64,000 bases of DNA. Source: Dyella tabacisoli. GTDB taxonomy: Bacteria; Pseudomonadota; Gammaproteobacteria; Xanthomonadales; Rhodanobacteraceae. Each line of letters starts with the position of its first letter. Position 1 is the first letter of the stretch. The stretch is from assembly GCF_003350925.1 (NCBI RefSeq), contig NZ_KZ857174.1, positions 582,077 to 646,076 on the forward strand. The letters run 5' to 3'. This document shows positions 8,390 to 16,458 of this stretch, in pieces. Under the pieces are notes generated by a model. The model did no database searches and was not told the DNA's origin. It worked only from the letters and a program-made list of their open reading frames with translations. Position numbers and translations under genes: made by a program.

Positions 8390-9088
8390 GTGACTGCATG
8401 GAAAATCCTTTGCGACTTTGACGGCACTATCTCCGTTGAGGACGTCATCGACTCATTGCTCGACCGTTTCGGCCGCCCCGGCTGGGAAGCGTTGGAGCAG
8501 GATTGGCGCGCCGGCCGCATTGGTTCGCGCGAGTGCATGACCGGTCAGGTTGACCTGCTCGACATGACGCGCGAAGCGCTCGACAAGCATCTCTCCGGGC
8601 TGTGGATCGACCACGCATTTCCGGCTTTCGTGGCTAAAGCACGTGAACTGAACACGCCTATCCGCGTCGTCAGCGACGGCCTGGATTACGCCATTCATAA
8701 AATTCTCGGTCGCTACGGCCTGGATGACCTGCCGCTGGCCGCCAATCATCTGGCGCCGGCGCAGCCGCCGCGCCAGTGGCAGCTCACTTCGCCTTTCCAG
8801 GCCGAAGGCTGCCGCAGCGGTACCTGCAAATGCGCTTGCGTGGCGCAGGCTCGCCAGACCGGTGCCAAGACCGTACTCATCGGCGATGGCGCCTCGGATT
8901 TCTGCGCGGCTGACCGCGTCGACTTTGTCTTCGCCAAGCACCGCTTGATCGAGCATTGCCGCGCCGCCGGCATTCCTTATGTGCCGATTACCGGCTTCGA
9001 GGATGCCTTGGAGTTACTGCCACGATTGCTCGACGGTAGCCTGCTGGCCGAGCATGCGCGTGCCGAACCGATGGTTGCCGCGCTCTAA
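8390..9088 (+). CDS. MtnX-like HAD-IB family phosphatase
   Basis: 232 residues from GTG 8390, chosen because GGAG lies 8 bp upstream; another GTG at 8381 is in frame. HAD motif I is D9-F-D-G-T13, motif II is the Ser of VVSDGLDY, and motif IV is IGDGASDFCAA. Spacing and the EDVIDSLLDRFG start resemble MtnX/phosphoserine-phosphatase-like enzymes. The cysteine pair CKCACV near residue 145 is in the cap region. The product precedes a class III aminotransferase by 81 bp, suggesting one pathway, but no methionine-salvage genes are nearby, so an MtnX role is not supported. Confidence 0.8.
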   Translation: MTAWKILCDFDGTISVEDVIDSLLDRFGRPGWEALEQDWRAGRIGSRECMTGQVDLLDMTREALDKHLSGLWIDHAFPAFVAKARELNTPIRVVSDGLDYAIHKILGRYGLDDLPLAANHLAPAQPPRQWQLTSPFQAEGCRSGTCKCACVAQARQTGAKTVLIGDGASDFCAADRVDFVFAKHRLIEHCRAAGIPYVPITGFEDALELLPRLLDGSLLAEHARAEPMVAAL

Positions 9089-9099
9089 CACCGTATTTC

Positions 9100-9130
9100 G
9101 AACCGTTCGGACGGGTAACCCGAACGGTTC
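9100..9130 (+). terminator. Hairpin between phosphatase and aminotransferase
   Basis: Perfect 11-bp stem GAACCGTTCGG (9100-9110) / CCGAACGGTTC (9120-9130) with a 9-nt loop. The T-run is poor (TATCATCCTC), so it may be an attenuator or processing site rather than a full terminator. The aminotransferase ATG is 39 bp further on. Confidence 0.5.
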
Positions 9131-9169
9131 TATCATCCTCATCCCCGACCGAATCCGGACATCATCCTG

Positions 9170-10576
9170 ATGAATGCTTACGACAAGAACGCCGCTGGCG
9201 TGATTCCTGATGCGCAATTGCTGGCCGACGAAGCCCAGTACAGCTCGTTCGGCGATACCGTGCATTACGTGGATCCGCCGAAAATCTTCCGCCATGGCGA
9301 AGGCAGCTACATGTACGACACGGCCGGCGTGCCGTTTCTCGACCTGCAGATGTGGTACTCGGCGGTCAACTTCGGTTACGGCAACAAGCGCCTCAACGAC
9401 ACGCTGAAGCGTCAGATCGATCTGCTGCCGCAGGTGGCAAGCCAGTACCTGCATCAGACCCGCATTGAGCTGGCCAAGACCATCGCGGTCGACGCACAGC
9501 AGAAGTTCGGCTTGAAGGGCCGTGTGCACTTCAACGTCGGCGGCGCGCAAGCGGTCGAAGACTCGCTGAAAATCGTGCGCAACTACAGCAATGGCAAGAG
9601 CCTGATGTTTGCCTTCGAGGGCGGCTATCACGGCCGTACGCTCGGTGCCTCGTCGATCACGTCCAGCTACCGCTACCGCCGTCGCTTCGGCCATTTCGGC
9701 GAGCGTGCGATGTTCATCCCGTTCCCGTACCCGTTCCGTCGCCCGAAGGGCATGACGCCGGAAGAGTATTCCGACGCCTGCGTGCGTCAGTTCGAGCGCT
9801 TGTTCGAGACCGAATACAACGGCGTGTGGGACCCCAAGGTCAATCAGGCCGAATACGCCGCGTTCTATGTCGAGCCGATCCAGGGCACCGGCGGCTATGT
9901 GATCCCGCCGCGCAACTTCTTCAAAGATCTGAAGAAGGTGCTCGACAAGTACGGCATCTTGATGGTGGTCGACGAAATTCAGATGGGTTTCTGGCGCACC
10001 GGCAAGCTGTGGTCGATCGAGCATTTCGGCGTGACCCCGGATGTCGTCGTGTTCGGCAAGGCGTTAACCAATGGCCTGAACCCGCTGTCCGGTCTGTGGG
10101 CGCGCGAAGAGCTCATCAATCCGACGATTTTCCCGCCGGGCTCCACTCACTCCACCTTCAACTCCAACCCGCTGGGTACTTCGCTGGGTCTGGAAGTTAT
10201 CAAGATGGGTTACGAGCTGAACTACGAGAAGACCGTGGCCGAGAAGGGCGCGCACTTCCTTGATGCCCTGAAAGACTTGCAGAAGCGCCACAAGGAAATC
10301 GGCGACGTCGACGGTCTGGGTCTGGCCCTGCGCGCTGAGATCTGCACCGATGACGGCTTTACTCCGAACAAGGCTTTGCTGGACAAGATGGTCGACATCG
10401 GCCTGGCCGGCGACCTGGTTCACAACGGCAAGCCGATCGGCCTCGTGCTCGATGTCGGCGGCTGGTACAAGAACGTCATCACCTTTGCGCCGTCGCTGGA
10501 CATCAGCCACGAAGAGATCGATCTGGCCATCGCGCTGCTCGACCAACTGCTGACCAAGGCCAAGAAAGCGATGTAA
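9170..10576 (+). CDS. Class III PLP-dependent aminotransferase
   Basis: 468 residues, full length for the family. Landmarks: NVGGAQAVEDSLKIVRN and FEGGYHGRT (cofactor phosphate binding), EPIQGTGGYVIPP, VVDEIQMGFWRTGKLWSIEHFG, and the PLP Schiff-base lysine K297 in VVFGKALTNG. The family moves amino groups from omega-amines or amino acids to 2-oxoacids. The substrate is not apparent; the protein is unusual in having YRRRFGHFGERAMFIPFPYPFRRP after the cofactor loop. It follows a HAD phosphatase, so an amino-phosphate route is possible. Confidence 0.88.
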   Translation: MNAYDKNAAGVIPDAQLLADEAQYSSFGDTVHYVDPPKIFRHGEGSYMYDTAGVPFLDLQMWYSAVNFGYGNKRLNDTLKRQIDLLPQVASQYLHQTRIELAKTIAVDAQQKFGLKGRVHFNVGGAQAVEDSLKIVRNYSNGKSLMFAFEGGYHGRTLGASSITSSYRYRRRFGHFGERAMFIPFPYPFRRPKGMTPEEYSDACVRQFERLFETEYNGVWDPKVNQAEYAAFYVEPIQGTGGYVIPPRNFFKDLKKVLDKYGILMVVDEIQMGFWRTGKLWSIEHFGVTPDVVVFGKALTNGLNPLSGLWAREELINPTIFPPGSTHSTFNSNPLGTSLGLEVIKMGYELNYEKTVAEKGAHFLDALKDLQKRHKEIGDVDGLGLALRAEICTDDGFTPNKALLDKMVDIGLAGDLVHNGKPIGLVLDVGGWYKNVITFAPSLDISHEEIDLAIALLDQLLTKAKKAM

Positions 10577-10582
10577 GCATCA

Positions 10583-10617
10583 CGTCGTCGTGAACACCTC
10601 GGGTGCTCACGACGACG
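10583..10617 (+). terminator. Long hairpin after the aminotransferase
   Basis: CGTCGTCGTGA (10583-10593) pairs perfectly with TCACGACGACG (10607-10617), with an inner CACC/GGTG. It starts 7 bp after the stop codon. No T-run follows, so it probably stabilises the mRNA end ahead of the stronger terminator at 10659. Confidence 0.5.
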
Positions 10618-10658
10618 CTCACTTTAGTGTCAACGTTTCCCATGCAGGGGACTGACCA

Positions 10659-10688
10659 CGGCGGCGCGTATGCGTCGCCGTTTTTTTT
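10659..10688 (+). terminator. Rho-independent terminator
   Basis: ACGGCG-G-CGC-GTAT-GCG-T-CGCCGT hairpin (10659-10681) followed directly by eight T residues. It is the strongest intrinsic terminator in the window and closes the phosphatase-aminotransferase unit. The rest of the 10577-10872 gap shows no gene. Confidence 0.9.
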
Positions 10689-10872
10689 GCAGCGTGGAGA
10701 CTAAACGGCAGTTGCCGCACCCCGAGACCAAGTCTGATGGTGATGGATTGCACTCGATGTGCAGCTCGATGGGAGCTGACCCGGCGCGCGCGGCAGGTTC
10801 AAAGAGCGACTGGTGCCACCTGCAGGGGTGATGTGCTTTACCATTTGCGGCCCTCACAGCAGCGAGCGATCT

Positions 10873-11778
10873 GTGCTTACACGATTTATGCGACTTCGGC
10901 GCTGGACGCAGGACCGCCTGCAGGAGCGTTTTGGATTTGACCTGACGCGCACAGGCTTCTACTCGCCGATCGTTGACCGGGTCGAAGTGAAGCAGCGCGC
11001 TGCGGCCATCTGGTCAGCCCAAAGCCAGTCGCCGGAGCATATGCCCGGCCTGGACTTCCGGCCCGAGTATCAGACCCAATTGCTGGCCGGCGAAGTAGGC
11101 CGTGCAATGGCGGCCTGCCAATTCGACCGGCACCCGCAGCCGGCGGGTACACCGCCGCGCTTCTTTATCGAAAACGGCCAGTTCGGTGACTTGGACGCAC
11201 GGATGCTGGTCGGGATGCTGCAGGCGTTCCGGCCCAAGCGAGTCATCGAAGTGGGCTCGGGTTTCTCCACCATGGTGATGAACCAGGTCGCAGGCGAGAA
11301 GTTTGCCGGTCAAATGCAGGTCACCGCGATCGAGCCGTTTCCGCGCCCCTTCCTTGGCGCGCTGCCCCACGTGAAGCTGATTCAAAGCAAGGTACAAGAC
11401 GTCGATCCGCAGGTGTTCGCCGCACTGGAGAGTGGCGACGTGTTGTTTATCGACTCATCTCATGTGAGCAAGACGGGATCGGACGTCAATCATCTGTTCT
11501 TTGAGGTGCTGCCGTTCCTGCGTGCTGGCGTGCTTATTCACGTCCATGATATTTGGCTGCCGCTCGATTACCCGCAAGATTGGGTGCTGGCCGAGGGCAG
11601 GAGCTGGACCGAGCAGTATCTTCTGCGCGCATTGCTTACCGGATCCACGATGTACCAGGTCGAGCTGGCCGGGATGTATCTGCATCACTTCCTGCGCCCG
11701 GTGCTGGACCAGGCTCTTGGAGCGTCAGCCGCGCAAGTGGGCGTCGGCTCAAGCTTCTGGATCCGCAAGGTTGCTTGA
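10873..11778 (+). CDS. Class I SAM-dependent methyltransferase (Methyltransf_24 type)
   Basis: About 301 residues from GTG 10873; ATG 10888 and ATG 10813 are alternatives and no start has a strong RBS. Motif I is RVIEVGSGFSTMVMN, the acidic loop is TAIEPFPRP, and the post-I region is DVLFIDSSHVSKTGSDVNHLFFEVLPFLRAGVLIHVHDIWLP, the pattern of small-molecule O-methyltransferase-like proteins often found beside glycosyltransferases. The target is unknown. A composite GGGGAAC repeat follows the stop by 35 bp. Confidence 0.8.
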   Translation: MLTRFMRLRRWTQDRLQERFGFDLTRTGFYSPIVDRVEVKQRAAAIWSAQSQSPEHMPGLDFRPEYQTQLLAGEVGRAMAACQFDRHPQPAGTPPRFFIENGQFGDLDARMLVGMLQAFRPKRVIEVGSGFSTMVMNQVAGEKFAGQMQVTAIEPFPRPFLGALPHVKLIQSKVQDVDPQVFAALESGDVLFIDSSHVSKTGSDVNHLFFEVLPFLRAGVLIHVHDIWLPLDYPQDWVLAEGRSWTEQYLLRALLTGSTMYQVELAGMYLHHFLRPVLDQALGASAAQVGVGSSFWIRKVA

Positions 11779-11813
11779 GCTGGCCGGAGATGCAGCAGTG
11801 GTGTTTGGTGAGC

Positions 11814-11987
11814 GGGGAACAGGGAACGGGGAACGGGGAACATGCAGCTTGAGTGGTGCTTGCGGTGCCGCGTTCTCTTTTTGATCTTTCTTTGTTTTTG
11901 CGCTTGCTTTTTTGCTCCTGCTTTTTAGGCTTTTCCCCGTTCCCCGTTCCCCGTTCCCCGTTCCCCGTTCCCCGTTCCCCGTTCCCC
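11814..11987. repeat. Composite heptamer repeat element, copy A
   Basis: Four left units of GGGGAAC type (11814-11841, the second unit AGGGAAC), a 91-bp body (11842-11932) with GTGGTGC..GCGGTGCCGCGTTCT and a T-rich half ending GCTTTTTAGGCT, then eight right units of GTTCCCC type (11933-11987, first unit lacking G). The right array ends 5 bp before the stop codon of the minus-strand kinase. The two arrays are complementary, so a transcript could fold into a long stem. Copy B at 56115-56286 has the same architecture. Confidence 0.9.
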
Positions 11988-11992
11988 GTTCT

Positions 11993-13441
11993 TCAGCCCT
12001 TCCCAGTCTGTGCCGGCGGAAACAATATCTCCACGCGTAAGCCGCCTTCGTTGCTCGACAAGTAATGCACTCGTGCGCGGTGTCGTTCGGCAATCCGTTG
12101 CACGATAGCCAGGCCCAGGCCTGTGCCTTCTTCGTGGCAGCCAGGCACGCGGAAGAAGCGCTCGCCGAGGCGGGCCAGGAATTCGGCAGGGACGCCGGGG
12201 CCGTTGTCTTCGATGCTGAGGCAGACTTGGCGGTCGTCTTCGATGGTTATCGCCACCGTCACGATGCTGTCGCGGCCGGCGTAGCGCAGGCTGTTGTCGA
12301 TCAGGTTGTCGAGCAGTTCTTGCAAGGTCGTGCGGTCGCCGTCGATCCATACGGGGGCAGATGGGCCGTCGTAGCCGAGGTCGACGCCGGCGGCGAGGGC
12401 TTCGTGTACGCGCAGGCTGAGCAACTCGGGAATGAATCGGCCCAGGTCGATCAGAGCGTGTACGCCGGTTTCATGCTCAGGCGACTGCGCACGGGTCAGT
12501 GCCAGCAATTGGGTGGATGTGCGGCTGGCGCGGTTGGTCAGTCGCTGAATATGTTCCAGTGCATCGTTGACAGTAGCCGGGCTGGGGTCGGCCTGGGCAC
12601 GTTCGACATGTACGCGCAGGCCGGCGAGTGGCGTGCGTAGTTGATGCGCCGCGTCGGCGATAAAGCGCTCTTGCAGGGCAAGCATGCCGCGCAGTCGTGC
12701 AAACAGGCCATCGATGGTGCGTGTCAGCGGCAGAATTTCCACCGGAACATCGACGTCGCTGATCGGCGCCAAATCATGTTCGCGCGCGGCCAGCCGCTTA
12801 GTGAGCGGATCGAGTGCGCGCAGGCCGATGCGCACGCCGTACCAGACCAGGGCGAAGACCGCGGCGATCAATAAGGCTTGGGCCGGAATGCTTAGAAACA
12901 GAATTTCGCGCGCACGCTGATGACGGTCGCGCAACGTCTCGGCCATGGTCAAGGTGAGCTTGTCGCTGGGGTCATGCGCGGCTGGAATGCTTATGCTGGC
13001 GGCGCGCAGTTTGCGGTGTTCTTGGGTCGTATTGAATAGCGTCGGGTCGCCGGTGGCGGCGCTCGGCGGCTGCAACTGCGGGTTGCCGGCCAATAGGCCG
13101 TGCTTCTGGCTGCTGACACTGAAATAGTTGTGTCCTTCTGAATCGTAGTCGAGCAGAAAGCGCGCCTGTGCCGAGATCTCGCCGTTTACATTCTCCTTGC
13201 TGAGCATCTGCGCCATCGTGGACACGTTGTCGGCGAGGTCGCGGTCGTGCACATGGTTGGAATAGATCAGCGCACCCGCGTAAGTGATGAGGCTTTCGAT
13301 CATCAGCATCAGCATCAGCGGGATCAGCAAGAACGCCAGCAGGCGCCGCCGCAGGCTTTGCCGGCCATCAGGCGTCAAGATGCGGTACAGCCAGGGCTGT
13401 GGCGGGGCTGATGTCACCGGAGCGGCATCAGTGTCGCTCAT
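11993..13441 (-). CDS. Two-component sensor histidine kinase (TctE/QseC-like)
   Basis: 482 residues: cytoplasmic start, membrane helix about 33-58, periplasmic sensor about 60-178, second helix about 180-202, HAMP linker, HisKA with phospho-acceptor H266 in FIADAAHQLRTPLAGLR, then HATPase with N-box DNLIDNSLRYAG, G1 EDNGPGVP and G2 GTGLGLAIV. The sensor region resembles the TctE N-terminal domain. The start overlaps the response-regulator stop by 4 bp. Signal unknown; the divergent flavin/iron-type cluster is a candidate target. Confidence 0.92.
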   Translation of the reverse strand: MSDTDAAPVTSAPPQPWLYRILTPDGRQSLRRRLLAFLLIPLMLMLMIESLITYAGALIYSNHVHDRDLADNVSTMAQMLSKENVNGEISAQARFLLDYDSEGHNYFSVSSQKHGLLAGNPQLQPPSAATGDPTLFNTTQEHRKLRAASISIPAAHDPSDKLTLTMAETLRDRHQRAREILFLSIPAQALLIAAVFALVWYGVRIGLRALDPLTKRLAAREHDLAPISDVDVPVEILPLTRTIDGLFARLRGMLALQERFIADAAHQLRTPLAGLRVHVERAQADPSPATVNDALEHIQRLTNRASRTSTQLLALTRAQSPEHETGVHALIDLGRFIPELLSLRVHEALAAGVDLGYDGPSAPVWIDGDRTTLQELLDNLIDNSLRYAGRDSIVTVAITIEDDRQVCLSIEDNGPGVPAEFLARLGERFFRVPGCHEEGTGLGLAIVQRIAERHRARVHYLSSNEGGLRVEILFPPAQTGKG

Positions 13442-14163
13442 GCCTGGCTATCCTTGGTTTCATCGGCGCGGGTTTCATTGATTTTGGCGTCACCGTTCTT
13501 GAGCTCTTCCAACAGATAGCCAAGGCCGCGGATGGTGCGAACCTGAGTGCCGGAATCGGCGAGCTTGCGGCGCAGGCGGTAGATCGCGATATCCAGGCCG
13601 TTGTCGGTAAGCTCCTCGTCCCAACTGCACAGTGCCTCGATCAATTGCGCACGGCTGGTGACCCGATCGGGTCGCGCGGCCAGGGCTTCGAGCAAGCCGA
13701 ATTCGCGTGCGGTGAGTTCAAGCGGTGTTTCACCGAGCCAGGCGCGATGGCCGGGCAAATCGAGTCGAAGCTTGCCGATCAGCAGCTCCGGCGCACCTTG
13801 CGCGGTGTAGCGGCGTAGCAACGCGCGTACACGTGCTTCGAATTCGGCTAGCGCGAATGGCTTGACCAGGTAATCGTCGGCGCCGAGGTCGAGCACACGC
13901 ACGCGTTCGCGCAGACCTTCGCGGGCGGTAACTACCAGCACGGGCAGGCCGCTGCCGCGTTTGCGTAAACGCTGCAGTACATCGCTGCCGTCGAGCGCCG
14001 GCAGGCCTAAATCGAGGATGAGCAGGTCATAAGGCGTGTCGCGCAATGCCGCGTCGGCGCGAGCGCCGTCGGCGACATGATCTACCGCGTGTCCGCCTTG
14101 GCGTAACGAGGCGCTGACGCCAGCGGCGATGGCGGGATCATCTTCGGCGATCAGGATGCGCAC
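13438..14163 (-). CDS. OmpR-family response regulator
   Basis: 241 residues from GTG 14163, where CGGAAACCATC places GGAA 6 bases before the start; the longer TTG frame (14202) is less likely. The receiver domain has acidic pair D8-D9, phospho-acceptor D51 in LLILDLGLPALDG and the Lys of YLVKPF. The C-terminal winged helix shows LTAREFGLLEALAARPDRVTSRAQLIEAL and the recognition helix near LDIAIYRLRRKL. It is co-transcribed with the kinase. Confidence 0.93.
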   Translation of the reverse strand: MRILIAEDDPAIAAGVSASLRQGGHAVDHVADGARADAALRDTPYDLLILDLGLPALDGSDVLQRLRKRGSGLPVLVVTAREGLRERVRVLDLGADDYLVKPFALAEFEARVRALLRRYTAQGAPELLIGKLRLDLPGHRAWLGETPLELTAREFGLLEALAARPDRVTSRAQLIEALCSWDEELTDNGLDIAIYRLRRKLADSGTQVRTIRGLGYLLEELKNGDAKINETRADETKDSQA

Positions 14164-14198
14164 GATGGTTTCCGGGGAGGTAGGGGAGTGAGCGGGGC

Positions 14199-14238
14199 GC
14201 AATATATTGCGTCAATATTGCGAGTGATTCTCATTTGT
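14199..14238 (+). promoter_or_regulatory. Candidate Fur box and adjacent palindrome in a divergent promoter region
   Basis: A perfect 12-bp palindrome GCAATATATTGC (14199-14210) is followed by AGTGATTCTCATT (14223-14235), which matches 10 of 13 positions of the Fur core AATGATAATCATT. It lies between the response regulator (minus) and the PepSY gene (plus). Fur control of the flavin-reductase cluster would fit, but the full 19-mer matches only 11 of 19. Confidence 0.45.
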
Positions 14239-14364
14239 GACAGCATGCGGCGCTTACCCAGGGGATGCATGGTGAGCAGCTTACTGCCCGGCACCCGCAG
14301 CCGGGAATCGGCCTGGGTGTTGGCTACAAGAATCAGAAGATCAGTGCTGGCGCGCTGCTTTTCA

Positions 14365-15033
14365 ATGGACCATATACGGGCATCACCGCAGAGGCAGAAG
14401 TTGCAGGCGCACCAGCAAAATCCGTCCCCCCATCGCTCGTTCTGGCTCAAGCAGCTACATCAATGGCATTGGATCAGTTCGGCGTTGTGCCTGATCGGCA
14501 TGCTGCTGTTCGCCGTCACCGGGATCACCCTCAACCATGCGGGGCGGATCGAGGCGAAGCCGCAGACGCAACATCGCCAGGTGCAGTTGCCGGCGCCGCT
14601 GCAGCGAGCGCTGGCCGGCGGCGATGAGCGCAAGGGCGAGCCGCTGCCGCCTGTTGTGGCTGATTGGCTTGGTGATGCGCTGGGTGTATCCATCAACGGT
14701 CGCAAAGGTGATTGGGCGGTGGATGAAATCTATCTGTCGCTGCCGCGACCAGGTGGCGATGCCTGGCTCAGCATCGACCGCGAAACCGGGCAGGTCGAAT
14801 ACGAGCGCACCGAGCGCGGCTGGGTCTCTTATCTCAATGATTTGCACAAAGGCCGCAACGCCGGCCCGGTGTGGGCCTGGTTTATCGACATCTTTGCACT
14901 GGCCTGCGTGATCTTTTCGGTTACCGGGTTGCTGCTGCTGAAAATGCATGCCGCCAAGCGCGGTGCTACCTGGCCGTTGGTCGCACTGGGCCTGCTGCTG
15001 CCGTTGGTGCTGGCTTTGATTTTTATTCACTGA
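14365..15033 (+). CDS. PepSY-associated membrane protein
   Basis: 222 residues from ATG 14365; the open frame extends upstream to 14188, but that part covers the promoter region and has no RBS. It has a conserved LKQLHQWHWISSALCLIGMLLFAVTGITLNH segment (first helix with candidate haem-ligand histidines), a periplasmic PepSY-like domain (about 65-150: WAVDEIYLSLPRPGGDAWLSIDRETGQVEYERTERGW) and two C-terminal helices. Proteins of this type carry electrons across the inner membrane. It heads a five-gene cluster with DUF2271, DUF4198, ApbE and a flavoreductase. Confidence 0.82.
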   Translation: MDHIRASPQRQKLQAHQQNPSPHRSFWLKQLHQWHWISSALCLIGMLLFAVTGITLNHAGRIEAKPQTQHRQVQLPAPLQRALAGGDERKGEPLPPVVADWLGDALGVSINGRKGDWAVDEIYLSLPRPGGDAWLSIDRETGQVEYERTERGWVSYLNDLHKGRNAGPVWAWFIDIFALACVIFSVTGLLLLKMHAAKRGATWPLVALGLLLPLVLALIFIH

Positions 15034-15046
15034 ATGAGGAGCGCCC

Positions 15047-15577
15047 ATGCGTCGTCTGAAGTTTTCCAATCTGTTGCTCTCGGCGCCTGCACTGTTGCTC
15101 GCAGCGCCCGTCGCAGCGGCCGATCTCAATGTCACCGTGCAGATTCCGCAACTCAATGTGGCCGAATATCACCGCCCCTATGCCGCGGTGTGGATTGAGC
15201 GCGAGGATCACAGCGTCGCTACGCAATTAGCCGTTTGGTACGCGCAGAAAGAGAGCAAGGAGGGTGCCGGTACGAAATGGTTGCCCGACCTGCGCCAATG
15301 GTGGCGGCGCGGAGGGCGCGATCTCGCTTTGCCTGTCGATGGCGTTTCCGGTGCGACACGGCCTGCCGGACAGCAACAACTGAAGTTCCAAAGCGGCAAG
15401 GCGCCGTTGAACGATTTACCCGCCGGCAAATACGAACTGGTCGTCGAAGCGGCGCGCGAGGTCGGCGGGCGCGAAGTGGTGCGGGTGCCCTTCGTGTGGC
15501 CGGTTAAGTCGATGCAAAGCCTTGCTGCGCAAGGCCAGACCGAATTGGGTGCGGTCAAGCTCGACCTGGCGCCTTGA
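15047..15577 (+). CDS. DUF2271 periplasmic protein with ApbE flavinylation motif
   Basis: 176 residues with a signal peptide (about 1-25, ending PVAAA). The core has ADLNVTVQIPQLNVAEYHRPYAAVWIE, the DUF2271 opening. D98-G-V-S-G-A-T104 matches the Dxx(S/T)GA(T/S) motif at which ApbE attaches FMN through a phosphoester to Thr. The apbE gene lies two genes downstream, so this protein is probably a covalently flavinylated electron carrier in the periplasm. RBS GAGGAG precedes the ATG by 7 bp. Confidence 0.85.
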   Translation: MRRLKFSNLLLSAPALLLAAPVAAADLNVTVQIPQLNVAEYHRPYAAVWIEREDHSVATQLAVWYAQKESKEGAGTKWLPDLRQWWRRGGRDLALPVDGVSGATRPAGQQQLKFQSGKAPLNDLPAGKYELVVEAAREVGGREVVRVPFVWPVKSMQSLAAQGQTELGAVKLDLAP

Positions 15578-15618
15578 TCTTTTTGCTGGTCATCAATGAC
15601 ATTCTTTGGGAGTCCGAC

Positions 15619-16431
15619 ATGTTCAAGCGTTCGTTGAAATGGGCCGCTATCGCCCTGGCACTCAGCCTGCCGTTGGCTGCGCAAGCACACAAGATGTGGC
15701 TGTTGCCATCAGCCACCAATGTGTCGGGTGTCGATCCATGGGTGACAGTGGATGCCGCCGTATCCAACGATCTGTTCTATCCCGATCACGTGCCGGCAGC
15801 GTTGGATAAATTAATCATCACTGCACCGGACGGCCAGACGGCTAAAGCGGACAACGCGGTCACCGGTAAATACCGTAGCGTGTTCGACCTGCATCTCACC
15901 CAGCAAGGGACTTACAAACTGGCCCTCATCAGCCAGGGCGTGTTCGCCAATTACGAGATCAACGGCGAAAAGAAACGTTGGCGTGGTGATGCGGTGAATT
16001 TGCGCAAGGAGATTCCCGCGGATGCGAAACAGATCGAAGTTAGCGAATCGATCAATCGTGTCGAGACATTCGTCAGCAACGGCAAGCCCAATGAGGCTGC
16101 GCTGAAGCCCGGCGGCAAGGGTTTGGAGCTGGTGCCGGTTACCCATGTCACCGATCTGGTGGCTGGCGAACCGGCGACCTTTCAATTGCTGCTCGATGGT
16201 AAACCGGCGGCGGATCTGAAGATCACCGCCATCCCCGGCGCCACGCGTTATCGCAATGCGGCCGAAGAGATCAGCAGCAGCACCGACAAGAGCGGCAAGT
16301 TCAGTCTTACCTGGCCGCATGCCGGCATGTATTGGATCAATGCCAGCACCCAAGACGACAAGACCGAAGTGAAGCAAGCCAAGCAACGTCGCTTGTCATA
16401 CACGGCCACCTTGGAAGTGCTGCCGCAGTGA
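15619..16431 (+). CDS. DUF4198 periplasmic protein
   Basis: 270 residues from ATG 15619 (GGGAG upstream); the frame begins earlier but only overlaps the preceding gene. The signal peptide ends AAQAHKMWLLPS, and HxMWLxPS directly after the cleavage site is the DUF4198 hallmark; the N-terminal His could bind a metal after processing. The rest is beta-rich with a GVFANYEINGEKKRW block and a carboxypeptidase-regulatory-like region. Family members often sit beside TonB receptors and iron or nickel genes. The exact role is unknown. Confidence 0.82.
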   Translation: MFKRSLKWAAIALALSLPLAAQAHKMWLLPSATNVSGVDPWVTVDAAVSNDLFYPDHVPAALDKLIITAPDGQTAKADNAVTGKYRSVFDLHLTQQGTYKLALISQGVFANYEINGEKKRWRGDAVNLRKEIPADAKQIEVSESINRVETFVSNGKPNEAALKPGGKGLELVPVTHVTDLVAGEPATFQLLLDGKPAADLKITAIPGATRYRNAAEEISSSTDKSGKFSLTWPHAGMYWINASTQDDKTEVKQAKQRRLSYTATLEVLPQ

Positions 16432-16458
16432 TGCGATGAAAGCACGCATCCCCCGTCG

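Noticed and set aside
11933..11987. Heptamer arrays as a CRISPR
   Set aside because: Units are 7 bp with no spacers and there are no cas genes; they are simple tandem repeats.
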